From: Streptomyces collinus
GTDB lineage: Bacteria; Actinomycetota; Actinomycetes; Streptomycetales; Streptomycetaceae
Reading direction: 5' to 3'
Assembly: GCF_031348265.1 (NCBI RefSeq)
Contig: NZ_CP133771.1
Location: 2,790,001 to 2,854,000, forward strand
DNA length: 64,000 bases
Shown: positions 7,623-16,084 of the stretch, in pieces
How positions within the stretch are numbered: position 1 is the stretch's first letter
Layout: each line of letters begins with the position of its first letter
Position numbers and translations under genes: made by a program
Notes under the pieces: generated by a model
Seen by the model: only the letters and a program-made list of their open reading frames with translations
Told to the model about the DNA's origin: nothing
The model's database searches: none

Positions 7623-9071
7623 ATGGGGATAGTCGCCGGGTTGGACAGTTCACCCGATTTCACTCGTATCGTCGTCTGTGACACGGACACCGGAGCCGTG
7701 CTCAGGCAGGGATATGCACCGCATCCGGTGGAGAGCCCCGCGGGCGGTGGCCGGCCGTCGGACGTCGATCCGCAGGCCTGGCTGCTCTCCCTGGGCGAGG
7801 CCGCGGGCGGTGGGCTGCTCGAAGGTGTGCAGGCGATCGGCGTCTCGACGCAGCAGAACGCCGTCGTGCCACTGGACGCGCAGGGCAACACCGTGCGGCC
7901 GGCGATGGTCGGCGGTGACAAGCGGACGCAGGTCGCCGCGGCCGACCTGGTCGACGCGCTCGGCGGGCGTGAGGCGTGGGCGCAGGCCGTGGGCTGTGTG
8001 CCGCAGGCCGCGCAGCCCGTCACGAAGCTGCGCTGGATGGCCCGGACCGAGCCGGAGAACGCGCAGCGCACCGCGATCCTCCTCCAGGCACACGACTGGC
8101 TGGTGTGGCAGCTGCTGGGCCGGCCGGTCAGGAGGACCACCGACCGGGGCGGGGCGTCCGGCACCGGCTACTGGTCGGCGGCGACCGGCGGCTACCGGAC
8201 CGACCTCGTGGAGCTGGCGCTCGGGCACCAGGCGATGCTGCCGGAGGTGATCGGCCCGGCGGAGGCGGCCGGTAGGACGCCGGAGGGGCTGCTGATCTCC
8301 GTGGGCACCGGCGAGACCATGGCGGCGGCCTTCGGTCTCGGCATCGGCCTCGGTGACGCGGTGGTGTCGCTGGGCGCGTCCGGGTCCGTGATGGCCGTGC
8401 ATCCCGAGGCCCTGGTCGACGGGTCGGGCATGATCACCGCGCTCGCGGACGCGACCGGCATGCACCTGCCCGTCGTCACCACGCTGAACGCCGTACGGAC
8501 CCTGCGCGGGGCCGCCGAGCTGCTCGGGCTGCCCGATCTGGAGAGCCTGTCCGACCTGGCGATGAAGTCGACGCCCGGCTCGCACGGGCTGGTGCTGCTG
8601 CCCTATCTGGAGGGCGAGCGGACGCCGAACCTGCCGCACACCGCCGGGACCCTGGCCGGGCTGCGGCGCGAGTCGATGAAGGCGGAGCACCTGGCGCGGG
8701 CGGCGTTCGAGGGGATGCTGTGCGGGCTCGCGGACGCGCTGGACGTGCTGCGCGGCCGGGGTGTGGAGGTGCGCCGGGTGTTCCTGCTCGGGCCGGCCGC
8801 CGAGCTGCCCGCGGTCCAGGCGGCGGCACCCGCGCTGTTCGGGACGCAGGTCGTGGTGCCGCAGCCGGCGGACTACGCGGCGATCGGCGCCGCCCGTCAG
8901 GCGGCCTGGGCGCTGGGGGCGTCGCAGGGCACGCTCGACGTGCGGAACCCGCCGGTCTGGCAGGGTGCGGTGGCGCAGGTGCTGGAGCCTGGGGACGAAC
9001 TGGCCGTGGGGCAGGCGGTGCGGCAGCAGTTCGTGGCGGTGCGGGAGCAGACGCATCCCGGAGCCCTCTGA
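7623..9071 (+). CDS. FGGY-family carbohydrate kinase (xylulokinase-like), atypical active site
   Basis: The 482-residue protein has the two actin-like domains of FGGY kinases: GIVAGLDSS at the N-terminus, TTDRGGASGTGYW mid-protein, DAVVSLGASGSV and GLVLLPYLEGERTPN in the second half. Xylulokinases phosphorylate D-xylulose with ATP. Two usual signatures are altered: the N-terminal D-x-G-T phosphate loop reads DSSPDFT, and the catalytic GxGD-N-A-A motif reads GTGETMAA, with glutamate for aspartate. Function on xylulose is therefore uncertain. The ATG at 7623 is supported by context only. It stands alone before the ABC exporter pair. Confidence 0.75.
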   Translation: MGIVAGLDSSPDFTRIVVCDTDTGAVLRQGYAPHPVESPAGGGRPSDVDPQAWLLSLGEAAGGGLLEGVQAIGVSTQQNAVVPLDAQGNTVRPAMVGGDKRTQVAAADLVDALGGREAWAQAVGCVPQAAQPVTKLRWMARTEPENAQRTAILLQAHDWLVWQLLGRPVRRTTDRGGASGTGYWSAATGGYRTDLVELALGHQAMLPEVIGPAEAAGRTPEGLLISVGTGETMAAAFGLGIGLGDAVVSLGASGSVMAVHPEALVDGSGMITALADATGMHLPVVTTLNAVRTLRGAAELLGLPDLESLSDLAMKSTPGSHGLVLLPYLEGERTPNLPHTAGTLAGLRRESMKAEHLARAAFEGMLCGLADALDVLRGRGVEVRRVFLLGPAAELPAVQAAAPALFGTQVVVPQPADYAAIGAARQAAWALGASQGTLDVRNPPVWQGAVAQVLEPGDELAVGQAVRQQFVAVREQTHPGAL

Positions 9072-9181
9072 CCTTTTGACCGCCCGTTGGGTTAATTCGG
9101 TTGAGGTAACGCGGGTGGAGTGTTCGACGATAGGGGCCAGGGGCAACCACTCGCCCCGTCGCCCACTCCGAGAGAAGCAGC

Positions 9182-10915
9182 GTGCTCATACGACTTCTGC
9201 GGACCTATCTCAGGCCCTATCAGAGACCCATCGCCCTGCTGGTACTGCTGCAGTTCCTGCAGACCTGCGCCACGCTCTACCTGCCCACGCTCAACGCCGA
9301 CATCATCGACCAGGGTGTCGTGAACGGCGACACCGGCTACATCCTGGGCTACGGCGGTCTGATGATCGGCATCTCGCTGGTCCAGGTCGTGTGCAACATC
9401 GGTGCCGTGTACTACGGCGCCCGTACGGCGGCGGCGCTGGGGCGGGACGTGCGCGGTGCCGTGTTCGACCGGGTGCAGTCGTTCTCCGCGCGTGAGGTCG
9501 GCCACTTCGGGGCGCCGTCGCTGATCACCCGGACGACGAACGACGTCCAGCAGGTGCAGATGCTGGCGCTGATGACGTTCACGCTGCTGGTGTCGGCGCC
9601 GATCATGTGCGTGGGCGGCATCGTGCTGGCGCTCGGGCTCGACGTGCCGTTGTCCGGGGTGCTGGTGGCGGTCGTGCCGGTGCTGGGCATCTGCGTGACG
9701 CTGATCGTGCGGCGGCTGCGGCCGCTGTTCCGTGCGATGCAGGAGCGGCTGGACTCGGTGAACCGGGTGCTGCGCGAGCAGATCACCGGCAACCGTGTGA
9801 TCCGGGCCTTCGTCCGGGACGAGTACGAGCAGCAGCGCTTCCGGAAGGCCAACACCGACCTCACCGACTTCGCGCTGGGCACCGGCAACCTGCTCGCGCT
9901 GATGTTCCCGATCGTCATGACGGTGGTGAACCTGTCGTCGATCGCCGTGGTGTGGTTCGGTGCGCACCGGATCGACAGCGGCGGGATGCAGATCGGCGAC
10001 CTGACCGCGTTCCTGGCCTATCTGATGCAGATCGTCATGTCCGTGATGATGGCCACCTTCATGTTCATGATGGTGCCGCGCGCGGAGGTGTGTGCCGAGC
10101 GCGTCCAGGAGGTGCTGGACACCTCCTCCAGCGTCGTGCCGCCGTCGGCGCCGGTGCGGGAGCTGCGCCGGCACGGGCATCTGGAGATCCGCGGGGCGGG
10201 CTTCCGCTATCCGGGTGCCGAGGAGCCGGTGCTGCGGGCGGTGGATCTCGTGGCCCGTCCCGGTGAGACGACGGCCGTCATCGGCTCGACCGGCAGCGGC
10301 AAGTCCACGCTGCTCGGGCTGGTGCCGCGGCTGTTCGACGCGACCGAGGGGCAGGTACTCGTCGACGGGGTCGAGGTCGCGGAGATCGAGCCCAAGCTGC
10401 TCGCGAGGACCGTCGGGCTGGTGCCGCAGAAGCCGTACCTGTTCGCGGGGACCGTGGCGACCAACCTGCGCTACGGCAATCCGGACGCCACCGACGAGGA
10501 GCTGTGGCACGCGCTGGAGGTGGCGCAGGCCAAGGACTTCGTCGACGGCCTGGAGAGCGGGCTCGACGCGCCGATCGCGCAGGGCGGGACGAACGTCTCC
10601 GGCGGGCAGCGGCAGCGGCTGGCGATCGCCCGGACGCTGGTGCAACGGCCCGAGATCTACCTCTTCGACGACTCCTTCTCCGCGCTCGACTACGCCACGG
10701 ACGCCGCCCTGCGGGCCGCGCTCTCGCGGGAGACCGCCGAGGCGACGGTGGTGATCGTCGCCCAGCGGGTGGCGACCATCCGGGACGCCGACCGGATCGT
10801 CGTCCTCGACGAGGGCCGGGTCGTCGGCACCGGGCGGCACCACGAGCTGATGGCGGACAACGAGACCTACCGGGAGATCGTGCTCTCCCAGCTCACGGAA
10901 GCGGAGGCTGCCTGA
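9182..10915 (+). CDS. ABC exporter half-transporter, degenerate-site subunit
   Basis: A 577-residue TMD-NBD half-transporter of the multidrug/lipid exporter type. Six membrane segments fill the first ~320 residues; the NBD has Walker A GSTGSGKST, signature NVSGGQRQRLAIA, and Walker B YLFDDSFSALD. The residue after the Walker B aspartate is Asp, not the catalytic Glu, as in the degenerate subunit of heterodimeric exporters such as TM287 and BmrC. GTG start with GAGAGAAG upstream. Its stop overlaps the next gene as TGATG, and the two should form one transporter. Confidence 0.92.
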   Translation: MLIRLLRTYLRPYQRPIALLVLLQFLQTCATLYLPTLNADIIDQGVVNGDTGYILGYGGLMIGISLVQVVCNIGAVYYGARTAAALGRDVRGAVFDRVQSFSAREVGHFGAPSLITRTTNDVQQVQMLALMTFTLLVSAPIMCVGGIVLALGLDVPLSGVLVAVVPVLGICVTLIVRRLRPLFRAMQERLDSVNRVLREQITGNRVIRAFVRDEYEQQRFRKANTDLTDFALGTGNLLALMFPIVMTVVNLSSIAVVWFGAHRIDSGGMQIGDLTAFLAYLMQIVMSVMMATFMFMMVPRAEVCAERVQEVLDTSSSVVPPSAPVRELRRHGHLEIRGAGFRYPGAEEPVLRAVDLVARPGETTAVIGSTGSGKSTLLGLVPRLFDATEGQVLVDGVEVAEIEPKLLARTVGLVPQKPYLFAGTVATNLRYGNPDATDEELWHALEVAQAKDFVDGLESGLDAPIAQGGTNVSGGQRQRLAIARTLVQRPEIYLFDDSFSALDYATDAALRAALSRETAEATVVIVAQRVATIRDADRIVVLDEGRVVGTGRHHELMADNETYREIVLSQLTEAEAA

Positions 10916-12843
10916 TGGCGGGGCCCATGGGGCGGATGATGGCCGGGGGCGGCCCCGACCAGCGCTCGCTGGACTTCAAGGGATCCGGCAAACGGCTCGT
11001 CGCGCGGTTCCGCCCGGAGCGCGCGACCATCTACGTGCTGCTGCTGTGCGTGGTGCTCAGCGTCGGCCTCAACGTCGTCGGGCCGAAGATCCTCGGCAAG
11101 GCGACCGACCTGGTCTTCGCGGGCATCGTCGGACGGGGCATGCCGGAGGGGGCGAGCAAGGAGCAGGTCCTCGACTCGATGCGGCAGCGCGGGGACGGGG
11201 ACGTCGCCGACATGCTGCGCAGCACCGACTTCACCCCCGGCGCGGGCATCGACTTCACGGCCGTCGGGCATGTGCTGCTGCTCGCGCTGGGAGTGTTCAC
11301 GGTGGCCGGGCTGCTGATGGCGGTGGCGACGCGGCTGGTGAACCGGGCCGTGAACCGGACCATGTTCCGGATGCGCGAGGACGTCCAGACGAAGCTGTCG
11401 CGGCTGCCGCTGTCGTACTTCGACAAGCGCCAGCGCGGTGAGGTGCTGTCCCGGGCGACGAACGACATCGACAACATCGGGCAGACGCTCCAGCAGTCGA
11501 TGGGGCAGCTCATCAACTCGGTGCTGACCATCATCGGCGTGCTCGCGATGATGTTCTACGTCTCGTGGATCCTGGCGCTGGTCGCGCTGGTGACCGTGCC
11601 GCTGTCGTTCGTCGTGGCCACACGGGTGGGCAAGCGGTCGCAGCCGCACTTCGTGCAGCAGTGGCGCTCCACGGGGCAGTTGAACGCGCACATCGAGGAG
11701 ATGTACACCGGGCACGCCCTGGTGAAGGTGTTCGGGCGGCAGGAGGAGTCGGCGCGGCAGTTCGCCGAGCAGAACGACGCGCTGTACGAGGCGGGGTTCA
11801 AGGCGCAGTTCAACAGCGGGGTCATGCAGCCGCTGATGATGTTCGTGTCGAACCTCAACTACGTGCTGGTCGCGGTGGTGGGCGGGCTCCGGGTCGCCTC
11901 GGGCTCGCTGTCGATCGGCGACGTGCAGGCCTTCATCCAGTACTCGCGGCAGTTCTCCATGCCGCTGACGCAGGTCGCCTCCATGGCGAACCTGGTGCAG
12001 TCGGGTGTCGCCTCCGCGGAGCGGGTCTTCGAGCTGCTCGACGCGGAGGAGCAGGGTGCCGACCCGGTGCCGGGCGTGCGGCCGGAGGAGCTGCGCGGGC
12101 AGGTGGCGCTGGAGCACGTGTCGTTCCGCTACGACCCCGACAAGCCGCTCATCGAGGACCTGTCGCTGAAGGTCGAGCCGGGGCACACGGTCGCCATCGT
12201 CGGCCCGACCGGCGCCGGCAAGACGACCCTGGTGAACCTGCTGATGCGGTTCTACGACGTTACCGGCGGGCGCATCACCCTCGACGGGGTCGACATCGCG
12301 CGGATGTCCCGGGACGAACTGCGCGCCGGGATCGGCATGGTGCTCCAGGACACCTGGCTGTTCGGCGGCACGATCGCGGAGAACATCGCGTACGGCGCGT
12401 CCCGGGAAGTCACCCGCGGGGAGATCGAGGAGGCGGCCCGGGCGGCGCACGCGGACCGGTTCGTCCGGACGCTGCCGGACGGGTACGACACCGTGATCGA
12501 CGACGAGGGGACGGGGGTCAGCGCGGGTGAGAAGCAGCTGATCACCATCGCCCGGGCGTTCCTGTCCGACCCGGTGATCCTGGTGCTGGACGAGGCGACC
12601 AGCTCGGTCGACACGCGTACCGAGGTGCTCATTCAGAAGGCCATGGCGAAACTCGCCCACGGGCGTACGTCGTTCGTCATCGCCCACCGGTTGTCGACGA
12701 TCCGGGACGCGGACGCGATCCTCGTCATGGAGAACGGGTCGATCGTCGAGCAGGGCACGCACGAGGAGCTGCTCGCGGCGGGCGGTGCGTATGCGCGGCT
12801 GTACAAGGCGCAGTTCGCGCAGGCCGTGGCCGAGGTGGACTGA
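10915..12843 (+). CDS. ABC exporter half-transporter, catalytic-glutamate subunit
   Basis: This 642-residue partner of the preceding gene has a TMD with an inserted loop near residues 60-110 between the first two membrane segments, then an NBD with Walker A GPTGAGKTT and Walker B ILVLDEATSSVD carrying the canonical glutamate. Its signature is VSAGEKQ rather than LSGGQ. Loss of the signature here and of the glutamate in the partner is the pairing seen in TM287/TM288, giving one competent and one degenerate ATP site. Substrate unknown: drug, lipid or peptide export are all possible. Confidence 0.92.
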   Translation: MAGPMGRMMAGGGPDQRSLDFKGSGKRLVARFRPERATIYVLLLCVVLSVGLNVVGPKILGKATDLVFAGIVGRGMPEGASKEQVLDSMRQRGDGDVADMLRSTDFTPGAGIDFTAVGHVLLLALGVFTVAGLLMAVATRLVNRAVNRTMFRMREDVQTKLSRLPLSYFDKRQRGEVLSRATNDIDNIGQTLQQSMGQLINSVLTIIGVLAMMFYVSWILALVALVTVPLSFVVATRVGKRSQPHFVQQWRSTGQLNAHIEEMYTGHALVKVFGRQEESARQFAEQNDALYEAGFKAQFNSGVMQPLMMFVSNLNYVLVAVVGGLRVASGSLSIGDVQAFIQYSRQFSMPLTQVASMANLVQSGVASAERVFELLDAEEQGADPVPGVRPEELRGQVALEHVSFRYDPDKPLIEDLSLKVEPGHTVAIVGPTGAGKTTLVNLLMRFYDVTGGRITLDGVDIARMSRDELRAGIGMVLQDTWLFGGTIAENIAYGASREVTRGEIEEAARAAHADRFVRTLPDGYDTVIDDEGTGVSAGEKQLITIARAFLSDPVILVLDEATSSVDTRTEVLIQKAMAKLAHGRTSFVIAHRLSTIRDADAILVMENGSIVEQGTHEELLAAGGAYARLYKAQFAQAVAEVD

Positions 12844-12900
12844 GTCGCGCCCGGGGGTGCCGAGTGGGGCCGTGGGGCGGCTGCGGGCCCGGTGGGGGAT

Positions 12901-12950
12901 GCTCGCGCCCACGCGGCGGAGCCGCACACGGGCACAGCCCCGCGCCCCTT
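12901..12950 (-). repeat. interspersed intergenic repeat, copy B
   Basis: Reverse complement of the element at 7475-7545: GGGGCGCGGGGCTGTG, then GTGTGCGGCTCCGCCGCGTG. It lies in the gap between the convergent exporter and sigma-factor genes, where it may also act as a transcription terminator. Confidence 0.65.
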
Positions 12951-12966
12951 GGGGACGTGAAGCTGA

Positions 12967-12999
12967 CGCCCCTTCAGGGGCGCGGGGAACTGCGCGATC
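12967..12999 (+). repeat. second intergenic repeat family, copy A
   Basis: GCCCCTTCAGGGGCGCGGGG followed by AACTGCGCGATC. The first part can form a GCCCCT/AGGGGC hairpin. The same sequence occurs inverted at 20796-20826. It lies between two converging genes and probably serves as a terminator. Confidence 0.6.
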
Positions 13000-13024
13000 C
13001 GCCCCCACCGGCCCGCGGACGGCG

Positions 13025-14362
13025 TCAGTCCAGGTAGCCCCTGAGCTGGTCCGCGAAAGCGTGGTCCCGCAGCTTGTTGAGGGTCTTGGACTCGATCTGC
13101 CGTATCCGTTCCCGCGTCACGCCGAAGATGCGGCCGATCTCCTCCAGCGTGCGGGGGCGGCCGTCCGCCAGCCCGTAGCGGAGTTGCACCACCTTCCGCT
13201 CCCGCTCCCGCTCCCCCAGCGTCGACAGGACCGCCTCCAGATGCTCCCTGAGCAGCAGGAACGCCGCCGACTCCACCGGAGAGGCCGCGTCGCCGTCCTC
13301 GATGAGGTCGCCGAGGGCGACGTCGTCCTCCTCGCCGACGGGCGCGTGCAGCGACACCGGCTCCTGGGCGAGGCGCAGGACCTCGCTGACCCGCTCCGGC
13401 GCGAGGTCCAGGTGGGCCGCGACCTCCTCCGGGGTCGGCTCGTAGCCCCGCTCCTGGAGCATGCGCCGCTGGACGCGGACGACCCGGTTGATGAGCTCCA
13501 CGACATGGACCGGGACCCGTATCGTGCGGGCCTGGTCGGCCAGGGCACGGGACATGGCCTGGCGGATCCACCACGTGGCGTACGTGGAGAACTTGTAGCC
13601 GCGGGCGTAGTCGAACTTCTCGACGGCCCTGATGAGGCCGAGGTTGCCCTCCTGGACGAGGTCGAGCATGGTCAGGCCGCGGCCGACGTAGCGCTTGGCG
13701 ACCGAGACGACCAGGCGCAGGTTCGCCTCGATCAGGCGGCGTTTGGCCATGCGGCCCATGACGACGAGCCGGTCCAGGTCCAGGGCGAGCTGGCTGTCCA
13801 GGTCGGGGGTGAGCCGCAGCTTCTCCTCGGCGAACAGGCCGGCCTCGACACGGCGGGCGAGTTCGACCTCCTCCGCGGCCGTCAGCAGGGGGATGCGGCC
13901 GATCTCCCGCAGGTACTGGCGGAACAGGTCCGAGGAGGGGCTGCCGGTCTCGGTGCGCAGGCGCGGCGGTTCGACGGCTTCGGGCTCCTCGGCCGGCTCC
14001 ACGGCACCGGCGGGCGGCTCCTCCGGCTCCGGTTCCGCCTCGGGGTGGTGCACGGCGCGGCTCTGCGCCGGGACCGCGGACAGGGCGTCGGCCTCCACGT
14101 CCGGATCGGTCCCGTCGGCGCCAGGGGCGGCACCGGCGCCGGTCTGGGTGAGGGTCTGGGTCTGCACGGGGGCGACCTCCAGGATGATCGCTGCCAGGGG
14201 GTACGGCAGCGGTACTTCGGGGGCGGAGTCGGCCTCGCCGCTTTCCGTCCCGTACGCGATGAGCGGAACCGCGGGGGTCTGGGACCCGTCGGTGACGGAT
14301 CGGCCGCGCTCCGAGGACTCAGGCACCGCAACCCAGTGTGGGGTAAGACACATCGTCGCCAC
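13025..14362 (-). CDS. hrdA: RNA polymerase primary-like sigma factor HrdA
   Basis: A sigma-70 family protein of up to 445 residues. A low-complexity acidic/proline-rich N-terminus (about residues 1-145) precedes region 1.2 ([14 protein letters not shown]), regions 2.1-2.4 ([33 protein letters not shown]), region 3 ([15 protein letters not shown]) and region 4 with a helix-turn-helix ([20 protein letters not shown]). The region 2.4/4.2 residues are those of group 1/2 sigmas. Neighbours (ABC exporters, dnaG) match the S. coelicolor hrdA locus, hence the name; hrdA is a non-essential HrdB paralogue. The start is unsure: GTG 14362, ATG 14353 or GTG 14326. Confidence 0.87.
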   Translation of the reverse strand: MATMCLTPHWVAVPESSERGRSVTDGSQTPAVPLIAYGTESGEADSAPEVPLPYPLAAIILEVAPVQTQTLTQTGAGAAPGADGTDPDVEADALSAVPAQSRAVHHPEAEPEPEEPPAGAVEPAEEPEAVEPPRLRTETGSPSSDLFRQYLREIGRIPLLTAAEEVELARRVEAGLFAEEKLRLTPDLDSQLALDLDRLVVMGRMAKRRLIEANLRLVVSVAKRYVGRGLTMLDLVQEGNLGLIRAVEKFDYARGYKFSTYATWWIRQAMSRALADQARTIRVPVHVVELINRVVRVQRRMLQERGYEPTPEEVAAHLDLAPERVSEVLRLAQEPVSLHAPVGEEDDVALGDLIEDGDAASPVESAAFLLLREHLEAVLSTLGERERERKVVQLRYGLADGRPRTLEEIGRIFGVTRERIRQIESKTLNKLRDHAFADQLRGYLD

Positions 14363-14420
14363 GAGGGGCGTGCGATGACTTTTTGCTTCCCGTCCGTGAC
14401 CGCGCGGTCGCCCCTCGTGG
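14359..14420. promoter_or_regulatory. 12-bp inverted repeat around the hrdA start
   Basis: CCACGAGGGGCG at 14359-14370 is repeated inverted as CGCCCCTCGTGG at 14409-14420, perfectly, with 38 bases between. It covers the 5' end of hrdA and lies just ahead of the divergent gene at 14466, so it could be an operator or an RNA structure acting on either gene. Confidence 0.4.
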
Positions 14421-14465
14421 GAAACCCGGATGCCTCATATGCCACCGGTCTGCGACGATCGTCCG

Positions 14466-15083
14466 ATGTCCGCTTCCCTGTACGAGTCACATGTGACGGT
14501 CCGCTGCTCCGGCCCCGACGAGTCCGCCCGGCTGGGCCGGTGGGCGGCGGCGGGCGGGTTCAAGCTCACGCACATCGTGCTGGCCAGGGGCCGGATGCGC
14601 GACCAGCCGATGCTCACCCTGTCCGGTTCGCCGTCGTACGCCGGCGAATCGGCGCGCGTGCGGGACGTGGCCGCACGCTTGCGGGCGGACGGCTTCGATC
14701 CGGTGCGCGTGAAGATCGAGTCGTCGCCCTGGGCGCCGGAGGTGCCGCGCCGGCCCTGCGACGACGGGCGCTACTTCGAGCACCACGTGAAGCTGCGGCT
14801 CACCGCGGACACGGACCTGGCGGCTCTCGCGGCGCGCGTCCTGCCGCACGGCGCCCATCTGTCCTGGAACGCCCGGCGGGTGCACGGTCGGCACCACGAG
14901 CGGTTCGTGACCCAGCGCTGCCACGCGGTGGACGCCGACGGCGCGGGCCGGGCACTGGAGCGGCTGCTGGCCGAGCTGCGGGGCTGTGAAGTTCTCTCTG
15001 TGGAGCGGGAGTTCGTGCTCCACGACAGTGATGTATCGGTGGACGAGGGATGGCTGGAGGAGCCGGTGGGGGTAGGGGCATGA
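14466..15083 (+). CDS. conserved hypothetical protein partnered with a nucleotidyltransferase
   Basis: I cannot assign a known family. The 205-residue protein starts MSASLYESHVTVRCSGPDE and appears to contain two similar alpha/beta halves: one around HVTVRC...KLTHIVLARGR, another around HHVKLRL...VTQRCHAV, ending CEVLSVEREFVLHDSD. It has no signal peptide or membrane segment. It diverges from hrdA, and its TGA overlaps the ATG of the AbiEii-like nucleotidyltransferase gene (ATGA), so the two are surely co-translated. It may be a substrate, regulator or antidote for that enzyme. Confidence 0.75.
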   Translation: MSASLYESHVTVRCSGPDESARLGRWAAAGGFKLTHIVLARGRMRDQPMLTLSGSPSYAGESARVRDVAARLRADGFDPVRVKIESSPWAPEVPRRPCDDGRYFEHHVKLRLTADTDLAALAARVLPHGAHLSWNARRVHGRHHERFVTQRCHAVDADGAGRALERLLAELRGCEVLSVEREFVLHDSDVSVDEGWLEEPVGVGA

Positions 15084-16078
15084 CCGGGACGGCATGGGAG
15101 AGGTTCGGCTGGCTGAGTTCCGAGATCCCCCGGGAGCCGCTGGACGACGCCACCCGCCGGGTGGAACACCTGCCGAAGACGCTGCGTCCGGTGCCGGGGG
15201 ACGACGTGGTGCAGCGGCCGGTCTTCGACCCGGCCCTCAAGCACCTCCAGAAGGCCTATCGCGCCACCGACCCGTGCTTCACCGACCCGGCGCGGGACGA
15301 GGCGTGGCGGGCGGCCCGCGGCCGGGCCCTGCACCTGGTACTGGCCGCGATCGCCGGCTCGCCATGGGTGGACGCACTGGTGCTGCGGGGCAGCGTGCTG
15401 ATGTCGGCCTGGTTCGGGGAGGCCGCGCGCGAGCCCGGTGACCTGGACTTCGTCGTCGTTCCGCACACCTGGCGGATGGACGACGGCCGGACGGACCGGA
15501 TGCTGACCGGGATCGCGGAGGCGGCGCAGGAACTGGCCGAGACGCGGGGGCCGGGGGTCGGGATCTCGGCACGCGGCGCGGTGGTCGAGGACATCTGGAC
15601 CTACGACCGCGTGCCCGGCCGGCGCATGGTGCTCCCCTGGGGCGCGCCCGGCCTGCCCGGCGGCCACGTCCAGCTGGACTTCGTCTTCAACGAGCGGCTG
15701 CCCGAGGGACCCGAACTCGTCGAGCTGCCGGGCGGTGCGCTCGTCCAGGCCGCGACGCCGGAGCTGTCGCTGGCGTGGAAGCTGCTGTGGGTGATCAACG
15801 ACGTGCACACCCAGGGCAAGGACCTGTACGACGCCGTCCTGCTGGCCGAGCGGTACCCGCTGCGTTACGAGCTGCTGCACGAGGTGTTCCGGCTGTCGGG
15901 CGAGTGGCCGTACCCGTACCGCGAGAAGATCCTCCTGGAGGACGTGGCGGAGGCGGTCGGCTACGTGGAGTGGGAGCACTTCGTCACCGAGTACCCGCGG
16001 TTCCGGTACGACGAGCGGACGTTCGCCGAGCGGCTGGTGCGCGCGGTGACGCCGACCTTCCAGGGGGCCGGGGCCTGA
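15080..16078 (+). CDS. AbiEii/AbiGii-like nucleotidyltransferase
   Basis: The 332-residue protein shows the AbiEii pattern: LRGS (residues 102-105) about 16 residues before DLDF (121-124), a third acidic strand QLDF (198-201), and LAWKL...QGKDLYDAV (231-252), the K...KDxYD motif of this family. AbiEii/MenT enzymes transfer nucleotides, in some toxins onto tRNA. The ATG overlaps the stop of the preceding unknown gene. Location between hrdA and dnaG, conserved as I recall among streptomycetes, argues for a housekeeping role or a domesticated toxin. It converges with dnaG six bases away. Confidence 0.82.
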   Translation: MTGTAWERFGWLSSEIPREPLDDATRRVEHLPKTLRPVPGDDVVQRPVFDPALKHLQKAYRATDPCFTDPARDEAWRAARGRALHLVLAAIAGSPWVDALVLRGSVLMSAWFGEAAREPGDLDFVVVPHTWRMDDGRTDRMLTGIAEAAQELAETRGPGVGISARGAVVEDIWTYDRVPGRRMVLPWGAPGLPGGHVQLDFVFNERLPEGPELVELPGGALVQAATPELSLAWKLLWVINDVHTQGKDLYDAVLLAERYPLRYELLHEVFRLSGEWPYPYREKILLEDVAEAVGYVEWEHFVTEYPRFRYDERTFAERLVRAVTPTFQGAGA

Positions 16079-16084
16079 CCCGTG

